Source of the DNA: Bacteroidales bacterium
GTDB taxonomy: Bacteria > Bacteroidota > Bacteroidia > Bacteroidales > F082
Assembly (NCBI GenBank): GCA_017632935.1
Contig: JAGBQJ010000023.1
Location: 1-64,000, forward strand
Reading direction: 5' to 3'
DNA length: 64,000 nt
The notes beneath the pieces were generated by a model, which worked only from the letters and a program-made list of their open reading frames with translations, made no database searches and was not told where the DNA came from. The translations under genes and the position numbers were made by a program. Within the stretch, counting starts at the first letter, position 1; every line of letters begins with the position of its first letter. This document shows, in pieces, positions 41,544 through 53,635 of the stretch.

Positions 41544-43116
41544 CGACCTTTGCAACGAAGGTTTTTCCTCCAGCTTGGATAACAAGCAAATAGTTCCCGC
41601 TTGACAGGCTTTGGAACAATTCCCCGATTTTAATCTGGTTAAGGCCTATTTGAGTGTTTCCCAAATTCTTGGTTAACATAAGTTTACCATCGACAGAATA
41701 AACGTTCACGAACAAAAGACCGACATTTTCACATTCGATTTCGGCAAAACTTGATGCTGTAATCGGGTTGCCGACAATATGGATAAGCTGTTTATTTTGA
41801 GCAGTTTCCTGAATCCCGGTGAGGTCAAATTCGTAGGCACCTATGTCTATGCAGTCGTCGCTGACACGCTGATGACCATCTAAATCGTTGCCATTAAGGA
41901 TTTCTGCGGGGGTCTCAGGCGAGCCCGCATTGATGCAAGGGCTGTTAGGGCTTAGGCGATAATTTTCATTATCAAGGTCGGCGAAACGGGGGTCTTCGTC
42001 AAGACAATTCTCATAGACATTGATGATTTCGTGGCTTGAGATATTCTCAAAACCGTATTGAACCAAACAATTATGAAATTCTGGTGCAAAGCCTTCAAAT
42101 ACCCACGTCCACATCTGTACAGGTTCTTCCAGTGGTGCTTCGTTAGTGTTGCCGTAAACGATGCAGTTCCACAAAACGGGCGAGCTCTGCTGATAGAAAA
42201 AGATGCCGCCGCAGTTGACGCCGATAGAATGGTTGTTCACCACAGTAAGGTTGCTGATCAAAGGCGATGCGTCGCAGATGGCCAAACCGCCGCCAAAGTG
42301 ACCTGAAGTGTTGTTGGCAAATAGCGAGTTGGTGATGCTACATGGGTGATCGTTGCTACGAATGAGGTAAAGTCCCGCACCGTTGATGCCGTAGTTGTGC
42401 TCGAAGCGGCAGCGGTCAATGTTGACAGAGCAGCTGTCGAGACTTAACGCTCCGCCGATGGCGCTTTGGCCGTTGTTGTAACGGAAGTCCGTTGCGGAGA
42501 TGTCTACCTCACAGTTGATAAAGCGCAAACCGCCGCCATACATGTAATAAACCGTATCTACACCTGTATAGGTAAGGTTGTTGCTCACATCACAATCCCG
42601 CAATTTTACTGTTGACCCTATTGCATTCAAGGCACCGCCATGCTCGCGAGAACGGTTACAGAACAAGGTACAATGGTTGATTTCCACGTCATCGCTGTTG
42701 AAGATGCGTAATGCGCCGCCGTCCTGATCATCGTCGAAGACGGCCTTGCCGTATTGGAAGCGGCAGTAGTCGAAGGTGCATGCTCCTGCGTTGTTCAAGC
42801 GGATGCCGTTCCATCCTCCGCGACCTACGTTGAAAACATGGAAGCCTGTAGTGTCGGCCACGGTGAAAAGAATGGAATCGTTCTCTGTCCCCAAAGCAGT
42901 CAAAGAGGCGCCATTCTCGACCCTGATGCAATAAAAGCTGTCAAACAAAACCGTCGTTCCTGCCATGATATGCAATGAATCCTGCACTTTGATGTCGCTT
43001 GTCACAAGCACCGTATCTGCTTCCCAAATGCCTGTTTGCAGCCCAGAAACTTCTATGGTTTGGGCTTGGGTAAAAACGGAAGCCAATAATACCAAAAAGA
43101 GTAAACTTTTTCTCAT
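41533..43116 (-). CDS. T9SS-secreted parallel beta-helix protein
   Basis: Start at 43116 (MRKSLLFLVLLASVFTQAQ), behind the -7 box; 527 aa. After the signal peptide come right-handed beta-helix repeats (choice-of-anchor Q type) with polar turns: DVEINHCTLFCNRSREHGGA, VKLRDCDVSNNLTYTG, VNIDRCRFEHNYGINGAG, and a final SPCINAGSPE. The C-terminus is a T9SS sorting domain (VGNPITASSFAEIECEN; LLVIQAGGKTFVAKVVKR). Function could be glycan binding or lysis; no catalytic residues are certain. Confidence 0.82.
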   Translation of the reverse strand: MRKSLLFLVLLASVFTQAQTIEVSGLQTGIWEADTVLVTSDIKVQDSLHIMAGTTVLFDSFYCIRVENGASLTALGTENDSILFTVADTTGFHVFNVGRGGWNGIRLNNAGACTFDYCRFQYGKAVFDDDQDGGALRIFNSDDVEINHCTLFCNRSREHGGALNAIGSTVKLRDCDVSNNLTYTGVDTVYYMYGGGLRFINCEVDISATDFRYNNGQSAIGGALSLDSCSVNIDRCRFEHNYGINGAGLYLIRSNDHPCSITNSLFANNTSGHFGGGLAICDASPLISNLTVVNNHSIGVNCGGIFFYQQSSPVLWNCIVYGNTNEAPLEEPVQMWTWVFEGFAPEFHNCLVQYGFENISSHEIINVYENCLDEDPRFADLDNENYRLSPNSPCINAGSPETPAEILNGNDLDGHQRVSDDCIDIGAYEFDLTGIQETAQNKQLIHIVGNPITASSFAEIECENVGLLFVNVYSVDGKLMLTKNLGNTQIGLNQIKIGELFQSLSSGNYLLVIQAGGKTFVAKVVKR

Positions 43117-43137
43117 AACTCCATAAGTATGAAGTCG

Positions 43138-43145
43138 CAAAAGTA
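43138..43145 (-). promoter_or_regulatory. -7 box of the beta-helix gene
   Basis: TACTTTTG on the minus strand, 22 bases upstream of the ATG at 43116; it settles the start against an earlier in-frame ATG. Confidence 0.55.
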
Positions 43146-43186
43146 AGGCATAAAATTGATTTTTTCCATAATTCGACAAAATTATT

Positions 43187-43194
43187 TATTTTTG
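43187..43194 (+). promoter_or_regulatory. -7 box of the LysE-type exporter gene
   Basis: TATTTTTG, 30 bases upstream of the ATG at 43224; divergent from the beta-helix gene promoter. Confidence 0.55.
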
Positions 43195-43223
43195 CAGGCT
43201 GAAATCACAGCGGAACGCATTTC

Positions 43224-43946
43224 ATGGATAATATCACTTCCATAGCCAATCACATGTCACAAGTAGATAATCCATTCTCTTTCAAATGGATTTTTTGGGC
43301 CATTGTGTTAGGGTTGATAGTAGCACTAATCATCAATATGGGGCCGGTTTTCATCACTTTGGTACAAACCAGTCTACATCAAGACTTTAAGTCGGCGGTG
43401 TTTTTCGCTTTCGGTGTGGTTTTGAACGATGCCTTAGTGATAGCTATCCTCATTTTCATTTTCTCTTCGGTTGATTTAGGAATCTCGTTTGATTCGGGTG
43501 TACCTTGGTTTTACCTCGGTGCAGGTGCTATAGTGGTGTTGTTTGGTGTTGTAACCTTCTTTAAGAAGGCTCGAAACAAGGAAACACGCCAAGAACAAAG
43601 AGCCAAGGAGTTGATGGAAATAAAGGACGACTGCCCTTCGCCGTTTGCGTTCATCGGTAAAGGATTTGCACTCAATGTGTTGAATCCTGGCGTTTGGCTT
43701 TTTTGGTCAGTGTTTGTAGCCATTGTTGTGAAGGGAACAGGGAATCCTATCTTTACGATTATCTTTTTCTCTATCGTACTGGGCATCAGTTTTTCACTCG
43801 ATATTTTGAAGGCCTGGGGCGCGGCAAAACTGAAACGCTTTTTCGATGCCGACCGCACCACGTTGATGAATCGCATTGCAGGTGTACTGTTGGTGATTAT
43901 TGGTCTCTATTTTATTGTTTTTAAGGGAATTATCGACCTCGTCTAA
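43224..43946 (+). CDS. LysE/RhtB family exporter
   Basis: A 240-aa membrane exporter with about six helices. The family start LIINMGPVFITLVQTSLHQD is followed by AVFFAFGVVLNDALVIAILI and a central loop with KARNKETRQEQRAKELMEIK. The second half has GFALNVLNPGVWLFW, the LysE repeat motif. The transported amino acid or metabolite is unknown. It is followed by a DUF308 membrane protein 11 bases later. Confidence 0.83.
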   Translation: MDNITSIANHMSQVDNPFSFKWIFWAIVLGLIVALIINMGPVFITLVQTSLHQDFKSAVFFAFGVVLNDALVIAILIFIFSSVDLGISFDSGVPWFYLGAGAIVVLFGVVTFFKKARNKETRQEQRAKELMEIKDDCPSPFAFIGKGFALNVLNPGVWLFWSVFVAIVVKGTGNPIFTIIFFSIVLGISFSLDILKAWGAAKLKRFFDADRTTLMNRIAGVLLVIIGLYFIVFKGIIDLV

Positions 43947-43957
43947 AATATACTACT

Positions 43958-44551
43958 ATGGAAGTCAAAAAAGCAAATACAGGCTGGTTGGCGTTTTTGG
44001 TGAGTGGAATCGTAGCTATTGGCTATGGTGTCTTAGCCATTACGTTGACGGAAAAATTTATCGACGTTCTTGAAACCGTCATGCGCATTTCGGGCATCTG
44101 CATCGCCGCCACAGGCGGACTGTTTTTGGTTGCCGCCATCGTTCGGATGACGAAGAAAATGCCTTGGGGCTTGATCCTTCTCGAAGCCGTAGCGTTGATT
44201 GCTGTCGGTGTGCTTTCAAGCATTTATTCCGCCAAAGCCCTTGCCTTACTGGTGATTCTGATAGGTATCTGGTCGGCCATCATCGGAGCGTTCATGCTGC
44301 TTGTGATGTCGCGCACCAAAAACCTGTGGAACAAAGGTTTCTATATCGTTAGTGCTATCCTTAGCATTTTGTTCGGTGTGCTGCTCGTAGCGCATCCCTT
44401 TGGCTTCGTCAAATGGTTTATCATTTTATCTGGCATCATCGCTCTCGTGTTTGGCCTCATTATGATGATGTTCGGCTTTGCCGTACACCGCGCCGACAAA
44501 GATGTCAAAGTCGAGGTGATTGAAGCCACAGCCGAAGAAGAGAGACCTTAA
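43958..44551 (+). CDS. DUF308/HdeD-family membrane protein
   Basis: A 197-aa membrane protein made of six hydrophobic segments in three DUF308 pairs (WLAFLVSGIVAIGYGVLAIT; GLILLEAVALIAVGVLSSIY; FYIVSAILSILFGVLLVAHP; FIILSGIIALVFGLIMMMF) with a charged C-terminus. HdeD-like proteins are linked to acid resistance in enterobacteria, but in Bacteroidota the role is unknown. The stop overlaps the stop of the convergent rluA-type gene by four bases. Confidence 0.8.
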   Translation: MEVKKANTGWLAFLVSGIVAIGYGVLAITLTEKFIDVLETVMRISGICIAATGGLFLVAAIVRMTKKMPWGLILLEAVALIAVGVLSSIYSAKALALLVILIGIWSAIIGAFMLLVMSRTKNLWNKGFYIVSAILSILFGVLLVAHPFGFVKWFIILSGIIALVFGLIMMMFGFAVHRADKDVKVEVIEATAEEERP

Positions 44552-45240
44552 ACCGAAAGCTGCTGAAACGCAGTCCACGGTGCCACTTCAGGCAATGGCG
44601 CTGTGATTTCCAACTGTGTCTTCAAAACCGGATGCTCAAAGGCAATTTTGTAGGCATGTAAACTGATGGAAGCATCAGGGTTGCTGCGCGGATAGCCATA
44701 TTTCAAGTCGCCACGGATAGGGCAGCCAATATGCGCCAGCTGACAACGTATCTGATGATGTCGACCCGTAAACAACTCGATTTCAAGCAGATAAAATGTA
44801 TCTGATTTTCCCACCACACGATAACTAAGTCGCGCTAGTTTAGCTTCTTTCGTGCCTTCGGGCACGACGAATGACTTGTTCATCTTCTCGTTTTTGACGA
44901 GGTAATCCTCCAGCTCGTCAGCCTGCTTGGGCGGATGGTTTTTCACCAAAGCCAGATAGGTCTTGCGGAAATCACGGTCTTTCACCTTCACAGTCATGCG
45001 CGACAATGCCTTGCTCGTCTTGGCGAACACCACAGCACCGCTCACGGGGCGGTCGATACGGTGGACAAGCCCCGCAAACACATTACCTGGCTTGTCGTAT
45101 TTTTCCTTGATGTATTCCTTGACATCGTCGAGCAGGCATTTGTCGCCCGTCTTGTCGCCCTGCACAATCTCGGAAGGGAGCTTGTTGACCACGATAAGGT
45201 GGTTGTCTTCGTATAGTATCCTGTTATCTATATTGCTCAT
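44548..45240 (-). CDS. RluA-family pseudouridine synthase
   Basis: A 230-aa RNA-modifying enzyme. The RluA catalytic motif is HRIDRPVSGAVVFAKT with the catalytic Asp, and the second conserved block is LFTGRHHQIRCQLAHIGCP. There is no S4 domain. It isomerises specific uridines in rRNA or tRNA; the exact site cannot be called. A short AACTGTCAACT-type repeat lies between it and mnmA on the same strand. Confidence 0.88.
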   Translation of the reverse strand: MSNIDNRILYEDNHLIVVNKLPSEIVQGDKTGDKCLLDDVKEYIKEKYDKPGNVFAGLVHRIDRPVSGAVVFAKTSKALSRMTVKVKDRDFRKTYLALVKNHPPKQADELEDYLVKNEKMNKSFVVPEGTKEAKLARLSYRVVGKSDTFYLLEIELFTGRHHQIRCQLAHIGCPIRGDLKYGYPRSNPDASISLHAYKIAFEHPVLKTQLEITAPLPEVAPWTAFQQLSV

Positions 45241-45277
45241 AACTGCAAACTGGTAACTGTCAACTGCTAACTCTCAA
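45241..45277. repeat. Short tandem AACTG-type repeat between rluA-like and mnmA
   Basis: Degenerate units AACTGCAAACTG, TAACTGTCAACTG and TAACTCTCAAC run through the gap and into the last codons of mnmA. They resemble the heptamer tracts inside the rhamnosidase and flavoprotein genes. Confidence 0.5.
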
Positions 45278-46334
45278 CAATAACTCCACTGCCGATGACA
45301 TAGGGCTCAGTCTCATGATACACCACCCCAAACTGCCCAGGCGCCACGCCCGAGATGGCCACCTCTGAGACGACGTCAGCACCGCGCTCAGTAAGACGGA
45401 TTGTTCCATAGGTAAACTCCGGCTGATGCCTAATTTTGAAACGGACACGTTGTCCGTCAACGAACTGCAAAACGGGATTCATGGGCTGCAGGTTGCCTAA
45501 CGGAACGATATTGGTGTATTGCGCCACGGGGTCGTAGCCTTGCGACACATAGACAATGTTGTTCGGGATGTCTTTCTTGACCACAAACCACGGACCACCA
45601 CCGAGACCCAAGCCTTTGCGTTGCCCGATGGTGTGAAACCAGAAGCCCTTGTGACGACCAAGTTTCTTGCCCGTCTCCAACTCTACGATGTCGCCCGGCA
45701 TCTCACCAAGGTATTCGCGGATATAGTCGTTGTAGTTAATCTTACCCAAAAAGCAAATACCTTGACTATCATGGCGTTCCGCGCTCGGCAGCTTGTATTG
45801 GGCAGCCAAACGACGCACCTCGGGTTTAGGAAGGTCACCGATGGGAAAGATGACCTTGCTCAGCTGGGCGTAAGTGATGCGACCCAAAAAATAAGTCTGG
45901 TCCTTGAAAGTGTCGGCCGCTGTGCCGAGCCAGAAAATGCCGTTTTCGTCTTCCCATGAGCGGGCATAATGCCCCGTGGCGATTTTGTCAAAGTTGTGGC
46001 CTTCCTTCTCCTCAAAGGCACCGAGTTTTATCCAGCGGTTGCACATCACGTCGGGATTGGGCGTGAGACCCTTGCGCACCATCTCCATGGTGTATTTCCC
46101 GACGGTTTCGAAATATTCGTGTTGCAGGTCCACGATGTCGAACTTGCAGTCGTATTTCTTGGCGATATAGGTCGTAATTTCAATGTCCTCCTCCGATGGA
46201 CAGCTCGACAGGTCTTCCTTGCCCTCCATGCCGATTTTGATATAAAAGATATGCGGGTCGTAGCCCTGCTCTTTCAGCAGTGGCACCACCACGGAGCTAT
46301 CCACTCCTCCCGAAACCAATGCGGCAATGTTCAT
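45267..46334 (-). CDS. mnmA: tRNA-specific 2-thiouridylase MnmA
   Basis: tRNA 2-thiouridylase that thiolates the wobble U of Lys, Glu and Gln tRNAs. At 355 aa it has the PP-loop SGGVDSS (8-14), the catalytic Cys98 in VMCNRW, and Cys194 in QGICFLGK, both present. The tRNA-binding HHKIRHQPEF-like region and a C-terminal beta-barrel are intact. It has its own -7 box in a divergent promoter region with dnaG. Confidence 0.95.
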   Translation of the reverse strand: MNIAALVSGGVDSSVVVPLLKEQGYDPHIFYIKIGMEGKEDLSSCPSEEDIEITTYIAKKYDCKFDIVDLQHEYFETVGKYTMEMVRKGLTPNPDVMCNRWIKLGAFEEKEGHNFDKIATGHYARSWEDENGIFWLGTAADTFKDQTYFLGRITYAQLSKVIFPIGDLPKPEVRRLAAQYKLPSAERHDSQGICFLGKINYNDYIREYLGEMPGDIVELETGKKLGRHKGFWFHTIGQRKGLGLGGGPWFVVKKDIPNNIVYVSQGYDPVAQYTNIVPLGNLQPMNPVLQFVDGQRVRFKIRHQPEFTYGTIRLTERGADVVSEVAISGVAPGQFGVVYHETEPYVIGSGVIVES

Positions 46335-46351
46335 GGGTTTGATATTTGCTG

Positions 46352-46359
46352 CAAAAGTA
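46352..46359 (-). promoter_or_regulatory. -7 box of mnmA
   Basis: TACTTTTG on the minus strand, 18 bases upstream of the ATG. Confidence 0.6.
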
Positions 46360-46387
46360 GGATATTTTTCAATTCAAATTAATTTCG

Positions 46388-46395
46388 TAGTTTTG
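46388..46395 (+). promoter_or_regulatory. -7 box of dnaG
   Basis: TAGTTTTG, 19 bases upstream of the ATG at 46414. It rules out the longer frame that begins at 46327. Confidence 0.55.
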
Positions 46396-46413
46396 CAAAA
46401 CAAAAACACGACG

Positions 46414-48372
46414 ATGGCCATACCCGGGGAGACAGTAGAGCAAATCCTACAAGCCGCTCATATTGAGGAGGTTGTGGGTGAGTTCGTCACGCTGAAGAAG
46501 CGTGGTTCGAACCTATGGGGCAATTGTCCGTTCCACAATGAGAAGACGCCGTCGTTCAGCGTCAATCCTGCCCGAAACATCTTCAAATGTTTCGGCTGTG
46601 GCAAGGCTGGCGACTCGGCCAAGTTTCTCATGGAACACGAGCATTTCACCTATCCAGAGGCCTTGCGTTATCTCGCCAAGAAATACAACATCAAAATCGA
46701 GGAGAAACAACAGACTGCCGAGGAAATCATGCAGCAAAGCCTCCGCGAGAAGATGTTTAACATCAATGAGTTCGCTGACAAGTATTTCGTTGATACACTG
46801 TGGAATACCGAAGAAGGCAAAACCATCGGCTTGGAGTATTTCCGTGAGCGCGGCTATTTCGACCCGATTATACAAAAGTTTCACCTTGGCTATAACCCTG
46901 ATTCTGCTCATTGGGACGCCTTCACCGAATATGCGCGGAAAAACGGCTATTCGGAAGAGCTGTTGGAACAAATTGGTTTGTCCATCAAAGGCTCGAAGGG
47001 CCTCTACGATCGCTATCATGGCCGCGTGATGTTCCCCATTCACAGCCTGACGGGACGGGTCATTGGTTTCGGCGGGCGTATCCTTGTCAACGACAAGAAA
47101 AGCCCAAAGTACCAGAACTCGCCCGAGTCGGAGATTTATGACAAGAAGCAGACGCTCTACGGCATCTATTTCGCCAAGAACGCCATCGCCCGCCAAGACG
47201 AGTGCATCCTCGTGGAAGGCTATTTTGATGTGTTGCGCATGCACCAGATCGGCATCGAGAACGTGGTGGCCAGCAGCGGCACCTCGCTAACGATGGAGCA
47301 GATCCGCCTCGTAAAGCGCTACACGAAGAACATCACCATGCTTTATGACGGCGACGCGGCAGGCATCCATGCGGCCTTGCGCGGCACCGACATGATCCTC
47401 TCCGAGGGCATGAACGTCCGCGTGGTGGTGCTACCACCTGAGCACGACCCCGACACTTTCGGCAAGGAGTTCTCGACAGAGTATGTCAGCAACTACTTGA
47501 AAGAGAACGCTAAAGACTTCATTCGTTTCAAGACCGAACTGCTGCTGAAGGATGCTGAAAACGATCCTATCAAACGTGGGCAAGTCATCCGCGACATTGT
47601 GGAGACCATCTCCGTCATCCCCGACAGCATCTTCCGCATCACCTACGTGAAAGAATGCAGCCGCCTCTTGGACATGCCCGAGCAGACACTTACCAACGAG
47701 CTGAATAAGATTCTAAGAGCAAAGCTGAAGAAAACCTTGGGCATTGAGGAGAATGTGGTTCCTGAGACGGAAACCACGACCACGCCTAAGCAGGAAGAAA
47801 GCGTTGAAGACCAGCTGCCCGCGGGCTACTACCAAGAACGCGAATTGGTGAAACTGTTGCTCATGTACGGCAAGAACATGATCACCGACGAGCGTTTGGA
47901 TGAAAATGGCGAAAAGGTATTGGAACAAGTCTCTGTGGCCCAACTGATTGTCGATGACTTGAAAGCAGACGACTTCGTTTTTACCAACTATGTCAACCGC
48001 AAAATCTTCGATGTTTTTGACAAAGCCATCGACGAAGGTTATATCCCTGACGATCAGTTTTTTGTCTCACATGAAGACGAGACCATCTCCCAATTGGCCG
48101 CAGACCTGCTTTCGACACCTTACAAACTTGACCAATGGGAGAAATACGGCATCTTCGTCAAGCAGGAAGAGGATGTATTGAGGGCTACAGTGCTTTCGAC
48201 GATTTACCGATACAAAGATCTTATTATCGAGGAAAGGCGCAAGGCGATTGAGGAAGAATTGAAGACTGCAGAGACAGCCGAAGACCAGCTCATTTTACTG
48301 AAGCGCAAAAAAGATCTCGACGACATCCGCAAGCAGATTAATAAGGAGTTGGGCATCGTGATAGCAAAATAA
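46414..48372 (+). CDS. dnaG: DNA primase DnaG
   Basis: Replication primase, 652 aa from the ATG at 46414 (MAIPGETVEQILQAAH). Zinc-binding CHC2 domain: Cys38-x2-His41-x17-Cys59-x2-Cys62. Then the RNA-polymerase core with LYGIYFAKNAI and the TOPRIM acidic site (LVEGYFDVLRM, MLYDGDAAGI). The C-terminal helicase-binding region is Lys/Glu-rich. It is close to map on the same strand but separated by a repeat and its own promoter. Confidence 0.96.
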   Translation: MAIPGETVEQILQAAHIEEVVGEFVTLKKRGSNLWGNCPFHNEKTPSFSVNPARNIFKCFGCGKAGDSAKFLMEHEHFTYPEALRYLAKKYNIKIEEKQQTAEEIMQQSLREKMFNINEFADKYFVDTLWNTEEGKTIGLEYFRERGYFDPIIQKFHLGYNPDSAHWDAFTEYARKNGYSEELLEQIGLSIKGSKGLYDRYHGRVMFPIHSLTGRVIGFGGRILVNDKKSPKYQNSPESEIYDKKQTLYGIYFAKNAIARQDECILVEGYFDVLRMHQIGIENVVASSGTSLTMEQIRLVKRYTKNITMLYDGDAAGIHAALRGTDMILSEGMNVRVVVLPPEHDPDTFGKEFSTEYVSNYLKENAKDFIRFKTELLLKDAENDPIKRGQVIRDIVETISVIPDSIFRITYVKECSRLLDMPEQTLTNELNKILRAKLKKTLGIEENVVPETETTTTPKQEESVEDQLPAGYYQERELVKLLLMYGKNMITDERLDENGEKVLEQVSVAQLIVDDLKADDFVFTNYVNRKIFDVFDKAIDEGYIPDDQFFVSHEDETISQLAADLLSTPYKLDQWEKYGIFVKQEEDVLRATVLSTIYRYKDLIIEERRKAIEEELKTAETAEDQLILLKRKKDLDDIRKQINKELGIVIAK

Positions 48373-48379
48373 AAAGTCA

Positions 48380-48403
48380 AGGTCCCTGAGCTTGTCGAAG
48401 GGC
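48380..48403. repeat. GGTCCCTGAGCTTGTCGAAGGGCC dispersed repeat
   Basis: A palindromic stretch, the intergenic repeat with core CTTCGACAAGCTCAGG that is found in many unrelated bacterial genomes. It follows dnaG directly and may end its transcript. Confidence 0.75.
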
Positions 48404-48420
48404 CGTATCTAAAAATTCAG

Positions 48421-48428
48421 TAATTTTG
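48421..48428 (+). promoter_or_regulatory. -7 box of map
   Basis: TAATTTTG, 21 bases upstream of the ATG at 48449. Confidence 0.55.
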
Positions 48429-48448
48429 CAGCCTAAAACCAAAGTATC

Positions 48449-49303
48449 ATGTTTACCAGGCGTAGAAAATGGCGTGTGCCGGCCGGACAGGAACCGACAG
48501 CATTGGACAAAAAGGTGATGGCGATGGAGGCCAAAGGCGCGATGGTGCCCAAACGCAGCCTCATCCGCACCCCCGAAGAGATTGAAGGCATCAAGCGGAG
48601 CGGCGTCATTAATACGGCCATTCTCGACCTCGTGGGAGAGCAAATTCACGCGGGAATGAGCACTTTGGAAATCAACGACTTGGTGCATAACTACACCATT
48701 GAACACGGTGCCATACCCGCCACCTTGGGTTATGATGGCTTTCCGAAGAGCGTATGTACTTCCATCAATGAGGTGGTCTGCCACGGCATCCCCTCCGCCA
48801 AGGAAATCCTGAAGGAAGGCGATATCATCAACGTGGATTGCACCACCATTTTGGATGGTTTTTACGCCGATGCCTCGCGCATGTATATCATCGGCAAGAC
48901 CTCGGCCCGCAAGCAAAAGCTGGTGGATGTGGCCAAAGAATGCCTTTATATCGGCATGGAGGCCGCCAAACCTTTTGGTTTCGTCGGCGATATCGGCAAC
49001 GCCATCCAACAGCACGCCCACAAGAACGGTTTCAGTGTGGTCCGCGACCTGTGCGGACATGGTGTAGGACTGAAATTCCACGATGACCCCGAGGTGTTGC
49101 ACTACGGCAAGAAAGGCACGGGCATGCTGCTCGTTCCTGGCATGGTGTTTACCATCGAGCCGATGATTAACATGGGCACTTGGAAGGTCTTCGTCGACAG
49201 CGCCGACGGTTGGACCGTCGTCACTGAGGACGAACTGCCCTCCGCCCAATGGGAGCACACTTTCTTGATGACCGAGACAGGACTTGAGATTCTGACGCAT
49301 TAG
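48449..49303 (+). CDS. map: Methionine aminopeptidase, type I
   Basis: Removes the initiator methionine from nascent proteins. 284 aa, about 30 longer than the minimal type I enzyme because of a basic N-terminal extension (MFTRRRKWRVPAGQEP). The metal ligands are in place: VDCTTILDGFYADASR (two Asp), GHGVGLKFH (His), TIEPM (Glu) and the last Glu of WEHTFLMTE. A pattern of His (HGIPS) and Asp residues matches type I. The alkD-like gene follows after 16 bases. Confidence 0.95.
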   Translation: MFTRRRKWRVPAGQEPTALDKKVMAMEAKGAMVPKRSLIRTPEEIEGIKRSGVINTAILDLVGEQIHAGMSTLEINDLVHNYTIEHGAIPATLGYDGFPKSVCTSINEVVCHGIPSAKEILKEGDIINVDCTTILDGFYADASRMYIIGKTSARKQKLVDVAKECLYIGMEAAKPFGFVGDIGNAIQQHAHKNGFSVVRDLCGHGVGLKFHDDPEVLHYGKKGTGMLLVPGMVFTIEPMINMGTWKVFVDSADGWTVVTEDELPSAQWEHTFLMTETGLEILTH

Positions 49304-49318
49304 ACTATAACCATCATA

Positions 49319-50041
49319 ATGCCAATTCTTTACGACGAAATCCTCTCCAGACAAGACCCAAACCAAGTCGCAGGTTTGTCCCGTTTCTTCAAGACAGGGA
49401 AAGGACAATACGGCGAAGGCGACAAGTTTCTTGGTATCAAAGTGCCAGTAACCCGCGAAGTGGTAAAACAATGTTGGAAATCAACTACTTTTGAGGATTT
49501 AGAGACCTGCGTCGGCTCAGAATACCATGAGATGCGCTTGGCGGCCCTGCTATGCTTGGTGCAAATTTTCCAACACGCCAAGAAAGATAAAGACCTGCAA
49601 CAACATTGCATCGACTTTTATTTGTTTCATACCCAATATATTAACAATTGGGACTTGGTGGATCTTACTTGTTACGAGTTGCTCGGTACCTGGCTCTTGG
49701 ACAAAGATAGAGCTTTGCTCTACGACCTTGCCCGCAACGGCAAAACGATTTGGGAACAGCGCATCGGCATGGTCAGTACGATGCAGTTCATTCGTCACGG
49801 CCAACTTGACGATACCTATGCCATTGCAGAAACCTTTTTGGAAAAACCGGCACCACTACACGACTTGCTCCAAAAAGCCGCTGGATGGCTACTCCGTGAA
49901 GCTGGAAAACGCGATGAACAACGCCTGAAGGACTGGCTCACAGACCGTTACACAATCTTGCCTCGTACCATGCTTCGCTATGCCATTGAGAAATTCACAA
50001 AAGCGGAACAGGATTATTTTTTACATTTGCCGAAAAAATAA
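49319..50041 (+). CDS. DNA alkylation repair protein, AlkD-like
   Basis: A 240-aa all-helical HEAT-like DNA glycosylase of the AlkD/AlkC family that removes alkylated bases without flipping them. Visible: the opening SRQDPNQVAGLSRFFKTG, then GVKVPVTREVVKQCW, and the N-N-W-D-L-V-D helix whose Trp and Asp correspond to the AlkD base-contact pair. Length is typical. It is 16 bases downstream of map and 12 upstream of the rhamnosidase, so it may be co-transcribed with both. Confidence 0.88.
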   Translation: MPILYDEILSRQDPNQVAGLSRFFKTGKGQYGEGDKFLGIKVPVTREVVKQCWKSTTFEDLETCVGSEYHEMRLAALLCLVQIFQHAKKDKDLQQHCIDFYLFHTQYINNWDLVDLTCYELLGTWLLDKDRALLYDLARNGKTIWEQRIGMVSTMQFIRHGQLDDTYAIAETFLEKPAPLHDLLQKAAGWLLREAGKRDEQRLKDWLTDRYTILPRTMLRYAIEKFTKAEQDYFLHLPKK

Positions 50042-50052
50042 CCGACTTAACC

Positions 50053-52848
<2,796 letters not shown>

Positions 52849-52851
52849 ATA

Positions 52852-52921
52852 GAAATCTCCCGCCTATAGATTCCATGCCAACGCACTATTCCACGCAGGA
52901 ATGACATAGGCGGGAGATTTC
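52852..52921. repeat. Palindromic element acting as a terminator between rhamnosidase and ruvC
   Basis: A 16-bp perfect inverted repeat, GAAATCTCCCGCCTAT (52852-52867) and its complement (52906-52921), separated by 38 bases. It carries the same ATAGATTCCA...GGAATGACAT core as the copy inside the rhamnosidase gene. Lying between two convergent genes, it can fold in both transcripts. Confidence 0.75.
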
Positions 52922-52926
52922 TAATA

Positions 52927-53514
52927 TTATGACTTCTTCACCCTATCTGGGTTTTCCGCAATGAACTTGCTCCAATCGGGCCTGCGATGCGCTTTGGCCT
53001 TCTCGGTGGTGTGTTTGGTGTAATTCACATCCTTACCTTTTGAAATAGAATGACATACGGCGGCAGCCACGGCATCGGTGGCGTCAAAAAACTGAGGATT
53101 CTCTTCGGTCTTTAGGATGAAATGCACCATCTTGGCCACCTGTTCTTTCGAGGCGTTACCGTTGCCCGTGATGGTCTGCTTGATGGTCTTGGGTGAATAC
53201 TCGAAGATGGGGATGTCGCGGTAGAGCGCAGCGGCCATGGCTACGCCTTGGGCTCGTCCCAACTTCAGCATCGACTGCACGTTCTTTCCAAAGAACGGCG
53301 CCTCGATAGCCAGCTCATCAGGGTGGTAGGTGTTCACGATCTCCAACACACGCTCGAAAATCTTCTTCAGCTTCATTGCCTGGTTTTCGAGTTTCTTCAG
53401 GTTGATGACTCCCATCGTGATGATTTCCAACTGTTTGCCTTGCTCACGGATGACACCATAGCCCATCACCATGGTGCCCGGGTCGATGCCTAATATGATC
53501 TTTTCAGCGTCCAT
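52927..53514 (-). CDS. ruvC: Holliday junction resolvase RuvC
   Basis: Endonuclease that cuts Holliday junctions during recombinational repair. 195 aa. The acidic active site is complete: Asp11 in LGIDPGTMVMGYGV, Glu71 in LAIEAPFFGKN, and the FDATDAVAAAVCHS pair (Asp144, Asp147). The N-terminal half has the conserved SMLKLGRAQGVAMAAA helix. A basic tail follows. Its own -7 box is at 53528-53535. Confidence 0.95.
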   Translation of the reverse strand: MDAEKIILGIDPGTMVMGYGVIREQGKQLEIITMGVINLKKLENQAMKLKKIFERVLEIVNTYHPDELAIEAPFFGKNVQSMLKLGRAQGVAMAAALYRDIPIFEYSPKTIKQTITGNGNASKEQVAKMVHFILKTEENPQFFDATDAVAAAVCHSISKGKDVNYTKHTTEKAKAHRRPDWSKFIAENPDRVKKS

Positions 53515-53527
53515 TCTTGATTTTTTG

Positions 53528-53535
53528 CAAAGGTA
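53528..53535 (-). promoter_or_regulatory. -7 box of ruvC
   Basis: TACCTTTG on the minus strand, 14 bases upstream of the ATG. Confidence 0.55.
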
Positions 53536-53635
53536 AACATTTTTCTAAAATCGTTGTATTCCTTTCTCTTTGTGGAGATTTTTGGAATGGTTTTTGTTTC
53601 TTTTCTTGTAAGTCAAACCATTAAAAGATACAACG

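Noticed and set aside
48377..49471. A 364-codon minus-strand frame across map and the alkD-like gene
   Set aside because: It runs opposite two intact genes and crosses their boundary; no promoter or motif supports it.
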